Source: Virgibacillus_P tibetensis (GTDB taxonomy: Bacteria; Bacillota; Bacilli; Bacillales; Amphibacillaceae). From it: a stretch of DNA of 64,000 nucleotides. How positions within the stretch are numbered: position 1 is the first letter of the stretch; the number at the start of each line of letters is the position of its first letter. Of the stretch, positions 25,053-34,205 are shown one piece after another. The translations under genes and the position numbers were made by a program. Location of the stretch: assembly GCF_036026595.1 (NCBI RefSeq), contig NZ_JARZFX010000001.1, positions 682,001 to 746,000 on the forward strand, read 5' to 3'. Under the pieces are notes generated by a model, which was not told the origin of the DNA, searched no databases, and was given only the letters and a program-made list of their open reading frames with translations.

Positions 25053-27167
25053 TTAGGATTTTGCCTTTTCTTTTCTTTCTTTTTCTTCTATCAAAACCGC
25101 TTTACGAGACAAGTTCACACGGCCCTGGTGATCAACTTCTTTTACTTTTACCATTATTTCATCGCCTATGGAAACAGCGTCTTCCACTTTATTCGTACGT
25201 TCTTCAGCTAATTCGGAAATATGAACCAGCCCGTCTTTTCCTTTAAACAGTTCTACAAAAGCCCCAAATTTCTCAATACGTTTTACTGTACCAAGGTACA
25301 TTTGACCAACCTCTACTTCTCTAACAAGGTCTTCAATTATCTTTTTCGCTTTTTCGTTCATGGATGAGTCTGTGGATGATATAAACACACCACCATCTTG
25401 CTCAATATCAATTTTAACACCAGTTTCTTCGATAATTTGATTAATTTGTTTCCCGCTTGGGCCTATCACAGCGCGAATTTTATCTGGGTTAATTTTCATT
25501 GTTAGAATTTTTGGTGCATATTCAGAAAGCTCGGATTTAGGTTCATTAATGGTAGCAAGCATGGATTCCAGAATTTGCATTCGCCCAATTTTAGCTTGGT
25601 CTAAGGCCTCTTCTAGTATATTGCGTGATAGTCCATCAATTTTAATATCCATTTGCAATGCAGTAACTCCTTTAGCCGTTCCTGCAACTTTAAAGTCCAT
25701 ATCTCCCAGAGCATCTTCCATTCCTTGAATGTCCGTTAAAATAGAATAATCCTCTCCAGACTTTACAAGACCCATTGCAATTCCAGCAACCGGCGCTTTA
25801 ATAGGTACCCCTGCATCCATCATCGCTAACGTACTAGCACAAATACTTGCTTGTGATGTAGATCCATTTGACTCCAGCACCTCTGAGACTAAACGGATAG
25901 TGTATGGAAACTCCTTATCGGTTGGGATTACTTTTTCAAGTGCTCTTTCTCCTAAAGCTCCATGACCAATTTCACGACGGCCAGGTCCTCTGATCGGTCC
26001 TGTTTCTCCAACACTGTACTGAGGGAAGTTATAATGATGCATGAATTTTTTGGACTCTTCTAAATCTAAGCCATCTAAAATTTGCACATCACCTAAAGCT
26101 CCTAGTGTACAGATACTGAGTGCTTGAGTTTGTCCACGAGTGAATAAACCTGATCCATGGGTTCTTGGCAATACGCCAATACGAGAAGATAATGCACGTA
26201 TTTCATCGTTTTTACGACCATCTGGACGAATTTTTTCTTTCGTAATTAAACGGCGAACTTCTTTTTTAACCAATTTATCCAAAATAGACTTCACTTGTTT
26301 AATAACATCTGCTTCTTCATCAGTATATGCTTCAAGAACTTCATTTTTTGCATTATTAATCGCTTCTTCTCTTGCATGCTTTTCGGTTACTTGAATAGCT
26401 GGGATTAGTGTGTCTTTTACTTCTGCTTCAATCTTAGTGTACAATTCATCGTTCATTTCAATTAATTTAACTTCTGATTTTTCACGACCAACTGCCTGTA
26501 CAATTTTTTCTTGAAATTCCACTAAACGAACAATTTCCTTATGACCAAACATGATGGCTTCAAGCATAACTTCTTCCGGTACTTCGTCAGCAGCAGCTTC
26601 CACCATATTAATAGCGTCTTTTGTTCCAGCGACAGTTAATTCGATGTCACTTTTCTCTTCTTGTTCAATTGTTGGGTTAATAATGAATTCACCATTTATT
26701 CGTCCTACGTTAACCCCTGCAATAGATTCGGCAAATGGGATATCCGAAACGCTCAGTGCAATTGATGATCCAATCATAGCAGCGATTGAAGAGGGACAAT
26801 CCTGATCAACACTCATTACCGTACTGATTACTTGTACTTCATTTCTAAAACCATCTGGAAATAATGGGCGGATTGGGCGGTCAATTAAGCGTGATGTTAA
26901 CACTGCTTTTTCACTTGGCCTGCCTTCCCGTTTAATAAACCCTCCAGGAATTTTACCTACCGCATATAAACGCTCTTCGTAATTTACGGTTAATGGAAAA
27001 AATGGTAAGTCCTTTGGTTCTTTTGATGCTGTGGCAACAGACAATACAGATGTATCTCCATAATGAATCATGCACGCTCCATTGGCTTGCTTAGCTAATT
27101 CTCCTACTTCAACGGTAAACTTTCTACCGGCAATTTCTGTGGAGAATACTTGTTTTTCTTCTGACAT
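25053..27167 (-). CDS. pnp: Polynucleotide phosphorylase
   Basis: 704 residues: two RNase PH-like domains, then a KH domain (KIRAVIGPSGKQINQI, near residue 565) and an S1 domain (YLGTVKRIEKFGAFVEL, near 630). It degrades RNA 3'-to-5' with phosphate and takes part in DNA repair and competence in Bacillus. ATG at 27167 has AAAGGAG 8 bases upstream; an upstream ATG adds six residues without a site. Follows rpsO after a terminator, as in B. subtilis. Confidence 0.97.
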   Translation of the reverse strand: MSEEKQVFSTEIAGRKFTVEVGELAKQANGACMIHYGDTSVLSVATASKEPKDLPFFPLTVNYEERLYAVGKIPGGFIKREGRPSEKAVLTSRLIDRPIRPLFPDGFRNEVQVISTVMSVDQDCPSSIAAMIGSSIALSVSDIPFAESIAGVNVGRINGEFIINPTIEQEEKSDIELTVAGTKDAINMVEAAADEVPEEVMLEAIMFGHKEIVRLVEFQEKIVQAVGREKSEVKLIEMNDELYTKIEAEVKDTLIPAIQVTEKHAREEAINNAKNEVLEAYTDEEADVIKQVKSILDKLVKKEVRRLITKEKIRPDGRKNDEIRALSSRIGVLPRTHGSGLFTRGQTQALSICTLGALGDVQILDGLDLEESKKFMHHYNFPQYSVGETGPIRGPGRREIGHGALGERALEKVIPTDKEFPYTIRLVSEVLESNGSTSQASICASTLAMMDAGVPIKAPVAGIAMGLVKSGEDYSILTDIQGMEDALGDMDFKVAGTAKGVTALQMDIKIDGLSRNILEEALDQAKIGRMQILESMLATINEPKSELSEYAPKILTMKINPDKIRAVIGPSGKQINQIIEETGVKIDIEQDGGVFISSTDSSMNEKAKKIIEDLVREVEVGQMYLGTVKRIEKFGAFVELFKGKDGLVHISELAEERTNKVEDAVSIGDEIMVKVKEVDHQGRVNLSRKAVLIEEKERKEKAKS

Positions 27168-27202
27168 TAGCAGTACTCCTTTCAATAAAACATTCTACCT
27201 TT

Positions 27203-27231
27203 ATCTTATAGTTTATAAGCCCGAATGTAAA
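27203..27231 (-). promoter_or_regulatory. Possible sigma-A promoter of pnp
   Basis: Minus strand TTTACA (27226-27231), 17 bases, TAAGAT (27203-27208). The -35 is good, the -10 weak. It lies in the short gap after the rpsO terminator. Confidence 0.35.
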
Positions 27232-27257
27232 TTTTATGTAGTAAAAAAATTATAAGT

Positions 27258-27290
27258 ATAAAAAAAGCAGGATTACTCCTGCTTTTTGAA
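27258..27290 (-). terminator. Intrinsic terminator after rpsO
   Basis: Stem of AAAAAGCAGGA with its complement (27262-27272 with 27277-27287, loop of 4), with T-rich sequence following on the minus strand, directly after the rpsO stop. Confidence 0.92.
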
Positions 27291-27560
27291 TTATCGGCGT
27301 AGGCCAAGTTTTTTAATTAATTCACGGTAGCGAGTAACATCTTTATTACGTAGGTAATTCAGTAAATTACGACGTTTACCAACCATTTGTAAAAGTCCAC
27401 GACGTGAATGATGATCTTTCTTATGAAAACGCAAATGTTCATTTAAAGTAGTGATTTCTTCAGTCAGTACAGCAATTTGTACTTCTGGAGAACCAGTGTC
27501 ATTTTCATGAACTTTGTATTCATTAATTAGTTCATTCTTACGTTCCTGTGTGATAGCCAT
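27291..27560 (-). CDS. rpsO: 30S ribosomal protein S15
   Basis: 89 residues, full length, with the conserved HKKDHHSRRGLLQMVGKRR segment that contacts 16S rRNA helices 20-22. GGAGGTG lies 8 bases before the ATG. A 177-base leader separates it from ribF and includes a hairpin that may serve S15 autoregulation. Followed by a strong terminator and pnp. Confidence 0.98.
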   Translation of the reverse strand: MAITQERKNELINEYKVHENDTGSPEVQIAVLTEEITTLNEHLRFHKKDHHSRRGLLQMVGKRRNLLNYLRNKDVTRYRELIKKLGLRR

Positions 27561-27619
27561 ATTTGGCGCACCTCCATTTGATATAAGTTATCCCCAGTCC
27601 CCTAGCAAACGTCGGAGTT

Positions 27620-27656
27620 ACGATTTGCCAAGCGATGGTTTTACGCTCTCAATCGT
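27620..27656 (-). promoter_or_regulatory. Hairpin in the rpsO leader
   Basis: ACGATT (27620-27625) pairs with AATCGT (27651-27656), and inside it AGCG (27631-27634) with CGCT (27644-27647). It lies about 60 bases ahead of rpsO. Ribosomal protein S15 binds diverse rpsO leader structures in several bacteria, including Geobacillus relatives; that this hairpin does so is an inference. Confidence 0.4.
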
Positions 27657-27737
27657 ACATCTTTTCGACCTAAAAAGCAAGTGAAATATCGCCAATCATT
27701 TAATCTGTCAGTAAACAAGTGCGTTTATAGTGACTCT

Positions 27738-28685
27738 TTACTTATCACTAGCTGTAAAATAATTGCGTACGCTCTTTTCATCTGATGCTAATTGTCTAAT
27801 CAATGATTCAACCCCGTTAAACTTTTTTTCATCACGAATGTAGCAGTGCCATTCAATTACTAATGCTTCACCATACAAGTTATTATTATAATCAAAAATA
27901 TTAACTTCTACAGATGGTTCGGTATTCCCGGTATTAAAAGTGGGCTTTATTCCCAAGTTAGCCATACCTTCAAATACATCCCCATTATAACGAATTTTCA
28001 CGGCATATACACCTGCTTTAGGCAATAAGGCATCAGGATTTACTTCAAGGTTTGCGGTAGGGTAGCCGATTGTTCTTCCTCGTTGATCTCCTTTAACAAC
28101 TATCCCTTCAATGGTAAGTGGACGTCCAAGTAATCGATTGGCACCTGTTACATTACCATCTTTTAGAAGCTCACGTATCCTTGTTGAACTGATTTTCTCT
28201 TTATCCAGCTCTACTTTACTAATTGTAGTATGTGTAAATGAACCATTTGCCAGTGAATCCATTGTTTCCATATTCCCTTTTCCTTTATGTCCATAGGAGA
28301 AGTCAAATCCTGCCACGAGATGTTTTATATTTAATCCCACTATAAAATGGTCTATAAAGTCCTGAGGGGATAAAGATGCTAAATCTTTATTAAATTTTAT
28401 TATATAAAGTCGATCTATGTGTAAGTCTTGTAGAACCTTCTTTTTCTCTTTAATCGGTGTAATATAACGTACGCGCTCTGTATCTTTTTTTAATATTACA
28501 GACGGATGCGGATAAAAGGTAATAACTGCGCTTTCCATCTTTTTTTTCTTCGCTTCTACTACTGCCTTTTTAATCACGCTTTGATGTCCTTTATGTATCC
28601 CGTCAAAAAATCCTATAGCGCATACTGTATCAGGTAGTTCTGCTAAATCATAAGAATGAGGGTATGTTAGTTCAATCGTTTTCAT
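27738..28685 (-). CDS. ribF: Bifunctional riboflavin kinase/FAD synthetase
   Basis: 315 residues. N-terminal adenylyltransferase domain with GFFDGIHKGH (25-34) and C-terminal flavokinase with GRTIGYPTANLE (203-214). It converts riboflavin to FMN and then FAD. AGGTGA precedes the ATG, and the gene follows truB by 22 bases. No FMN riboswitch is visible nearby. Called ribC in B. subtilis. Confidence 0.96.
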   Translation of the reverse strand: MKTIELTYPHSYDLAELPDTVCAIGFFDGIHKGHQSVIKKAVVEAKKKKMESAVITFYPHPSVILKKDTERVRYITPIKEKKKVLQDLHIDRLYIIKFNKDLASLSPQDFIDHFIVGLNIKHLVAGFDFSYGHKGKGNMETMDSLANGSFTHTTISKVELDKEKISSTRIRELLKDGNVTGANRLLGRPLTIEGIVVKGDQRGRTIGYPTANLEVNPDALLPKAGVYAVKIRYNGDVFEGMANLGIKPTFNTGNTEPSVEVNIFDYNNNLYGEALVIEWHCYIRDEKKFNGVESLIRQLASDEKSVRNYFTASDK

Positions 28686-28707
28686 ATTTATTCACCTACA
28701 CTTTTTC

Positions 28708-29607
28708 TTATCCTCTAAAGACGCGAACAGGTTTAATCTGTTCTGGTTTTTCGGGATGTGTTTGATAGATTGCTAATAATTGATCATGGTGCATGATAAC
28801 AAATGGGTCTGAGTCTATATTTTCAGGTTTCAAAAGCTTTTGCCCGTTTAGAACCCTTTCTTTCGTATCTTCATCCACATAGTACCGTTCAAAATGGCTT
28901 AACCCACTAACTATTGGCATTAAGAGCTGGTCTTGCCGATTTACTTTAACAGCTTCTTCTATAGCAGGAAAAGTAACTGTTGTTTCTTTTACAAATGAGG
29001 CTGTTTCTAAACGCACCAAATCACCCATGTGCGCAGGGTATCCTAATTCTTTTCCGATATCCTGACATAACGTTCGTACATAAGTTCCCTTTGAGCAAAC
29101 AACTTTAAACCAGAAGGAATTAGTATCATCATTCTCCCCAGAATTTGCTTGTCTCTCTATATTATAAATAGTAACTTCTCTTTTGGGTCTTTCTACAGTT
29201 TCGTTTGCTCTGGCATATTCATAAAGCTTCTTCCCATTAACCTTTACTGCAGAATACATGGGAGGAATCTGAGTAATTATTCCCTTAAACGATTGTAACA
29301 CATTTTTTATATCCTCATCAGTTGGAGGTGCAAGGACAGGCGCTTCTTCAATGACTTGCCCATGTGAATCCTCGGTATCTGTTGCTGTTCCCAGTCTCAC
29401 TTCTGCACTATATGTTTTCTGTGTGTCGGTTAAGAAAGGAACAATTTTTGTAGCTTCTCCAATACAGATTGGCAAGACACCTTCCACTTCCGGATCCAGC
29501 GTCCCTGTATGGCCCACTTTTTTCGTTTTATACAATTTCCGCACTCTGATTACACAATCATGAGATGTCATGCCTTTAGGCTTCCATAATGGTAAAATGC
29601 CATTCAT
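28708..29607 (-). CDS. truB: TruB, tRNA pseudouridine-55 synthase
   Basis: 299 residues with the catalytic aspartate Asp38 in GHTGTLDP (32-39), and KPKGMTSHD near the N-terminus. Modifies U55 in the T-loop of tRNAs. GGGGGG lies 8 bases before the ATG. Unlike the rest of the cluster, it is separated from rbfA by a hairpin with a T-run, so its transcript level may drop there. Confidence 0.96.
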   Translation of the reverse strand: MNGILPLWKPKGMTSHDCVIRVRKLYKTKKVGHTGTLDPEVEGVLPICIGEATKIVPFLTDTQKTYSAEVRLGTATDTEDSHGQVIEEAPVLAPPTDEDIKNVLQSFKGIITQIPPMYSAVKVNGKKLYEYARANETVERPKREVTIYNIERQANSGENDDTNSFWFKVVCSKGTYVRTLCQDIGKELGYPAHMGDLVRLETASFVKETTVTFPAIEEAVKVNRQDQLLMPIVSGLSHFERYYVDEDTKERVLNGQKLLKPENIDSDPFVIMHHDQLLAIYQTHPEKPEQIKPVRVFRG

Positions 29608-29648
29608 ACAATCAACCCCCCTAAAAAATAATTATAATTATACCCATG

Positions 29649-29682
29649 GAAAAAAACTGACTCGTTACGACGACGAGTCAGA
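29649..29682 (-). terminator. Intrinsic terminator after rbfA
   Basis: Nine-bp stem (29657-29665 with 29673-29681, 7-base loop) with six to seven T on the minus strand. It divides rbfA from truB-ribF inside the usual nusA-infB operon, and its stem resembles the nupQ terminator at 7806. Confidence 0.85.
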
Positions 29683-29694
29683 TTTATATAACAT

Positions 29695-30036
29695 TTATTT
29701 ATTAAGATCGCGAAGAATTGCTTCTATATGATTACCATATTCATAAGCTTCATCAAATTCAAAAGTGAGTTCTGGTGTTTTCCGAAGTCGAATTCGCTGA
29801 CCAATTTCAGAGCGAATAAACCCTTTCGCTTTAGCTAGCCCTAAAAGTGTATCCTGTTTTTGTTGTTCTTCACCTAATACCGATATGAATACTTTTGCCT
29901 GCTGTAAATCACCTGTTACTTCTACGTCTGTAATTGTAACAAAGCCTATTCTCGGATCTTTTAATTTTCTTGTCAGAATTTCTCCTAACTCTTTCTTCAT
30001 TTGTTCTGCTACACGGTTCGCACGTAATTCAGCCAT
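29695..30036 (-). CDS. rbfA: Ribosome-binding factor A
   Basis: 113-residue KH-fold protein, usual length. It binds the 30S subunit and supports late 16S rRNA processing, especially in the cold. Conserved RANRVAEQMKKELGEIL N-terminus and KDPRIGFVTITDVEVTGDL. GAGGTGAGG upstream of the ATG. 33 bases after ylxP, and followed by a terminator. Confidence 0.96.
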   Translation of the reverse strand: MAELRANRVAEQMKKELGEILTRKLKDPRIGFVTITDVEVTGDLQQAKVFISVLGEEQQKQDTLLGLAKAKGFIRSEIGQRIRLRKTPELTFEFDEAYEYGNHIEAILRDLNK

Positions 30037-30069
30037 TTTTCCTCACCTCAATAGTTGTAGCACCTGAGC

Positions 30070-30348
30070 TTATAAACGCTCTACATCAGTAATAGTGCGC
30101 TCAAGCTCCGGGTACGTATCAATTACTCTCAGTACTTCCTGGATTACTTGTTCAGCATGAGTCAAATCTGTAGAAATGGTAACCACACCTATTTTTGTAC
30201 GTTGCCAGAGATCATGATAGTCCAATTCAGTAACTGCTACATTAAAATTATTTTGCAATTTAGCCATAATACGTTTAATTATTGAACGCTTTTGCTTCAG
30301 TGAATGCCCATCATACATCATACACTCAACCTCTGCATAGAGTATCAT
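30070..30348 (-). CDS. ylxP: DUF503 family protein YlxP
   Basis: 92-residue small alpha/beta protein of the DUF503 family (LKQKRSIIKRIMAKLQNNFNVAVTE-type core), conserved in Firmicutes in the nusA-infB operon and of unknown function. Its ATG overlaps the infB stop by 4 bases, and GGAGG inside infB is about 13 bases upstream, so its translation depends on infB. Confidence 0.88.
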   Translation of the reverse strand: MILYAEVECMMYDGHSLKQKRSIIKRIMAKLQNNFNVAVTELDYHDLWQRTKIGVVTISTDLTHAEQVIQEVLRVIDTYPELERTITDVERL

Positions 30349-32480
30349 TTTCGTTCAATTTCCTCCATTACAAACGCTTCGATTATGTCGCCTTCTTTGA
30401 TATCGTTGAAATTTTTAATTGTAATACCGCATTCGTAATTCTGCGCCACTTCTTTGACATCGTCCTTGAAACGTTTCAATGCATCGATTTCCCCTTCATA
30501 ATAAACGACTCCATCACGAATTAATCGAATACCAGCGTTTCGGGTGATTTTACCTTCTGTTACGTAGCTGCCTGCAATCGTTCCAATTTTTGATACTTTA
30601 AATGTTTCACGTACTTCCGCCTGACCAGTAATCTTCTCTTCGTATTCTGGGTCAAGCATTCCCTTCATCGCCGCTTCAATTTCTTCAATCGCTTTATATA
30701 TAACACGATGTAGTCGTACGTCTACCTTCTCCGATTCTGCTGCTTTTTTGGCGTTAACATCTGGACGTACGTTGAATCCAATTACAATTGCATTCGAAGC
30801 AGAAGCCAAAATAATGTCGGACTCTGTAATTGCACCTACTCCAGCGTGAATAATTTTTATCTTAACACCCTCAACTTCAATTTTCTCTAAAGACGAAGCC
30901 AGTGCTCCAGCAGAACCTTGTACATCTGCTTTAATGATAATATTTATTTCCTTCATTTGGCCTTCTCTGATTTGTTCAAACAGGTCATCTAAGCTAACTT
31001 TTGTTTGCTCACTGCGGTTCTCCTGAATATACTTCTGGTTTCGCGCCTCACCAATTTGACGGGCCTTTTTCTCGTCTGTAAAGACAAGGAATTGGTCACC
31101 GGCTTGCGGCACATCATTTAAACCAGTAATTTCAACAGGAGTTGATGGACCTGCCTCTTTAACTCGTTGTCCCAAGTCTCCTACCATGGCACGTACTCGG
31201 CCATATGCATTACCCACTACAATAGAATCTCCCACATGTAATGTGCCATTTTGGACTAATAGTGTTGCTACAGATCCGCGTCCTTTATCCAATTGTGCAT
31301 CGATTACAGTACCAAAGGCATTTGCACTCGGGTTCGCTTTTAACTCTTCAACTTCAGAAACAAGTACAATCATTTCCAGCAGATCATCGATACCTTCATT
31401 TTTAATCGCTGCTATATTAACAAAGATTGTGTTACCGCCCCAATCTTCTGGAATTAATTCGTATTCAGTCAATTCCTGCATAACGCGGTCTGGATTTGCT
31501 CCTTCTTTATCCATTTTATTAACAGCTACAATAATCGGTACTTCAGCAGCTTTTGCATGATTAATTGCTTCCACTGTTTGAGGCATAACACCGTCATCTG
31601 CTGCCACAACCAGGATTGCGATATCTGTAACCTGTGCTCCTCGTGACCGCATACTTGTAAACGCAGCATGCCCCGGAGTATCAAGGAATGTTATTTTTTT
31701 ACCATCGTTTTCTACTTGATATGCACCGATGTGCTGTGTAATTCCTCCAGCTTCACCTGCAGTCACTTTGGTTTGGCGAATAGAGTCCAGCAAAGTAGTT
31801 TTCCCGTGGTCGACATGTCCCATTATTGTTACAACAGCTGGTCTTTCAATCAGGTCAGCATCATCTTCTTCGATCTTGTACTTCTCGAGATCCGTATCTT
31901 CCAGAATTATTTCCTTTTCGACCTCTACACTAAATTCTGAACAAATAAGCTCAATTGCATCATCATCCAAGTCCTGATTTTTAGTAGCCATCACACCTAG
32001 AAACAATAGCTTTTTAATTATTTCAGAAACATCTTTGTTAAGTTTACCTGCTAGTTCACTTACTGTTAATGTTCCGCTATAAACGATTTCTTTAGGAGTT
32101 TCCTTCACTACCGGCTGTTTAACAGGAGCAGGGTTAGTACTTTTTCCCTTTTTATTCTTTTGATTCCTGTTCTGATTTTTATCTTGTTTATTATGTGGTT
32201 TCTTTTGTTGGTTCGCCGTATTATTAGGCTTGCTTTTATTCTCTTGTTTATTACTATTTTTATTCACTGATTGAGTTGTCTGTTTTGTTGAGCCTTCACT
32301 TTTGGTCTGGTTAGTTTTTTCTGCAGGTTTAAATTTAGCATCCAACTTGGAAATGATGTCAGTTGAGATTGTTGACATATGGTTAGATACTTCCACATTT
32401 AAATCCTTTAAATAATTAATTACATCCTTACTTGACGTATTATTCTTTTTTGCATATTCATATACACGTATTTTACTCAT
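30345..32480 (-). CDS. infB: Translation initiation factor IF-2
   Basis: 711 residues, close to B. subtilis IF-2. Two short N-terminal IF2_N modules flank a lysine/asparagine/glutamine-rich disordered segment (about residues 55-120). The G domain has GHVDHGKT near residue 220, DTPGHAAF and NKMD; C-terminal domains bind initiator tRNA. GTP-dependent recruiter of fMet-tRNA and subunit joining. GGGGGTGA precedes the ATG. Confidence 0.97.
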   Translation of the reverse strand: MSKIRVYEYAKKNNTSSKDVINYLKDLNVEVSNHMSTISTDIISKLDAKFKPAEKTNQTKSEGSTKQTTQSVNKNSNKQENKSKPNNTANQQKKPHNKQDKNQNRNQKNKKGKSTNPAPVKQPVVKETPKEIVYSGTLTVSELAGKLNKDVSEIIKKLLFLGVMATKNQDLDDDAIELICSEFSVEVEKEIILEDTDLEKYKIEEDDADLIERPAVVTIMGHVDHGKTTLLDSIRQTKVTAGEAGGITQHIGAYQVENDGKKITFLDTPGHAAFTSMRSRGAQVTDIAILVVAADDGVMPQTVEAINHAKAAEVPIIVAVNKMDKEGANPDRVMQELTEYELIPEDWGGNTIFVNIAAIKNEGIDDLLEMIVLVSEVEELKANPSANAFGTVIDAQLDKGRGSVATLLVQNGTLHVGDSIVVGNAYGRVRAMVGDLGQRVKEAGPSTPVEITGLNDVPQAGDQFLVFTDEKKARQIGEARNQKYIQENRSEQTKVSLDDLFEQIREGQMKEINIIIKADVQGSAGALASSLEKIEVEGVKIKIIHAGVGAITESDIILASASNAIVIGFNVRPDVNAKKAAESEKVDVRLHRVIYKAIEEIEAAMKGMLDPEYEEKITGQAEVRETFKVSKIGTIAGSYVTEGKITRNAGIRLIRDGVVYYEGEIDALKRFKDDVKEVAQNYECGITIKNFNDIKEGDIIEAFVMEEIERK

Positions 32481-32500
32481 ACGTTCACCCCCGAATTTAA

Positions 32501-32800
32501 TTACCCGAGTAACGATTTAATCTTAGTAGCAAATCCTGCATCTAAAATAGCAATAGCTACCCTTTGGGATTTTCCTATAGCATGCGATAAGGTTTCCCTA
32601 TCGTCTACAATTATAAATGGCACACCAAATGAGTTACATTTATCAGTTAGCTTCTTTCTTGTCTGTGGTCCGATATCATTAGCAATCAACACTAGCTTAG
32701 CTTTTCTCTGTTGAATATCTTTTACGATTGTCTCTTCTCCCAAGGAACATCTTCTTGCACGATAAGCAAGCCCAATCATATTTAAATAGTTATTTTTCAT
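32501..32800 (-). CDS. ylxQ: L7Ae-family RNA-binding protein YlxQ
   Basis: 99 residues of the L7Ae/L30e family that bind kink-turn RNA (MIGLAYRARRCSLGEETIVKDI start, then LVLIANDIGPQTRKKL). The start overlaps the end of rnpM by 11 bases, so it is translationally coupled. Conserved place between rnpM and infB. The RNA target here is unknown. Confidence 0.9.
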   Translation of the reverse strand: MKNNYLNMIGLAYRARRCSLGEETIVKDIQQRKAKLVLIANDIGPQTRKKLTDKCNSFGVPFIIVDDRETLSHAIGKSQRVAIAILDAGFATKIKSLLG

Positions 32801-33071
32801 GTTGTTTGCCTGTAACCAATTCTCTTAATTCATCATAAACCGCTGAATCTACTTCCGTATTAAGCTGGCGGCTCAGGACATTCATTTTTTCAGCCTTAGC
32901 TATAATTTCAATATCCCGTGATAAATAAGCACCTCGGCCGTTTTTCTTTCCTGTAGGATCAACAAAAACTTCCCCTTCTTTGTTCCGGACAATACGTATG
33001 AGACTTTTTTTGGGTTTCATCTCATTCGTTACGACACATTTCCTTTGAGGTACTTTTCTGTTCTGGCTCAT
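32790..33071 (-). CDS. rnpM: RnpM (YlxR), DUF448 RNase P modulator
   Basis: 93 residues with the DUF448 hallmarks VPQRKCVVTNEM and GRGAYLSRD. Recent work in B. subtilis names YlxR as RnpM, a modulator that binds RNase P RNA; I rely on memory for that. GGGAGGATC lies upstream of the ATG. Between nusA (15-base gap) and ylxQ (overlap). Confidence 0.92.
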   Translation of the reverse strand: MSQNRKVPQRKCVVTNEMKPKKSLIRIVRNKEGEVFVDPTGKKNGRGAYLSRDIEIIAKAEKMNVLSRQLNTEVDSAVYDELRELVTGKQHEK

Positions 33072-33086
33072 CTTATTGATCCTCCC

Positions 33087-34190
33087 TTACATAAACAGGT
33101 CGTTATCATTGTTATTATCAGATTCCTCTGCTTCAATGTCCGATAAGAGCCCTTCTTCTCGTGCTTCTGTTTCACTCTTAATATCAATTTTCCAGCCTGT
33201 TAACTTGGCAGCTAATCTTGCGTTCTGGCCTCGTTTTCCAATGGCCAGGGACAATTGATAATCGGGTACTACTACAGTAGTTGCTTTTGCCTCATCATTC
33301 ACCAGTACTTCAACAACTTTTGACGGACTTAATGCATTGGAAACATAAACAACTGGGTCATCAGACCACTCTACGACGTCAATTTTTTCCCCTTTTAATT
33401 CATTAACGATTGCTTGAACACGTTGTCCTTTTTGCCCAACACACGAACCAACCGGATCGATATCTGGATCTGGTGCATACACAGATATTTTTGATCGGTC
33501 CCCTGCTTCTCTGGCAACAGACTTAATTTCTACAATGCCATCATAGATCTCTGGCACTTCCATTTCAAATAAGCGTTTTAAAAGACCAGGGTGTGATCTC
33601 GAAATAAAAATCTGTGGACCTTTACTTGTGTTTTCCACTTTAGTCACAAATACTTTCAAGCGGTCATGCACATGGTATTCTTCATTAGCCATTTGCTCTG
33701 CTTCAGCCAGTTTTGCTTCAATTTTACCAAGATTAACATAAACAAATCTCGGATCTTTTCGCTGAATAATACCTGTCATGACGTCTTCTTCCCGATCAGC
33801 ATATTCAGAAAATATGACACCACGTTCTGCTTCTCTAACCCGTTGTGTCACCACTTGCTTTGCAGCTTGAGCTGCAATTCGGCCAAAGTCTTTGGGTGTT
33901 ACTTCAACTTCAATAACATCTTCTATTTCGTAATTGGGATCTATCTTCTTTGCTTCTTCTAATGAAAGTTCTTCTTGTGTATTCTCTGCTTCTTCTACAA
34001 CCAGTTTTCTTGAAAAAACACCCATTTTGCCAGTTTCTTCATTAAGTTCTACCCGTACATTTGTCGCAGACTTAAAGTTTTTTTTATAGGCGGAAATTAA
34101 GGCTGCTTCCAATGCTTCCAATAAAACATCCTTATCAATTCCTTTTTCTTTTGCTAAATAATCAATCGCGTCAAACAACTGACTGCTCAC
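33087..34190 (-). CDS. nusA: Transcription termination/antitermination factor NusA
   Basis: 367 residues, the short Firmicutes form without the acidic C-terminal repeats. Order: N-terminal RNA-polymerase-binding domain, S1 domain (from about 135), KH1 and KH2 (GSCVGQKGQRVQAI near 240; SLAIGKRGQNARLAA near 313). Start codon is GTG with GGGGGA upstream. Acidic tail after residue 345. 15 bases after rimP. Confidence 0.96.
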   Translation of the reverse strand: MSSQLFDAIDYLAKEKGIDKDVLLEALEAALISAYKKNFKSATNVRVELNEETGKMGVFSRKLVVEEAENTQEELSLEEAKKIDPNYEIEDVIEVEVTPKDFGRIAAQAAKQVVTQRVREAERGVIFSEYADREEDVMTGIIQRKDPRFVYVNLGKIEAKLAEAEQMANEEYHVHDRLKVFVTKVENTSKGPQIFISRSHPGLLKRLFEMEVPEIYDGIVEIKSVAREAGDRSKISVYAPDPDIDPVGSCVGQKGQRVQAIVNELKGEKIDVVEWSDDPVVYVSNALSPSKVVEVLVNDEAKATTVVVPDYQLSLAIGKRGQNARLAAKLTGWKIDIKSETEAREEGLLSDIEAEESDNNNDNDLFM

Positions 34191-34205
34191 TTTTATTTTC
34201 CCCCT

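Noticed and set aside
25037..25246. Plus-strand frames over the pnp 3' end
   Set aside because: Phe/Leu-rich shadow of lysine/glutamate-rich pnp codons and the terminator.
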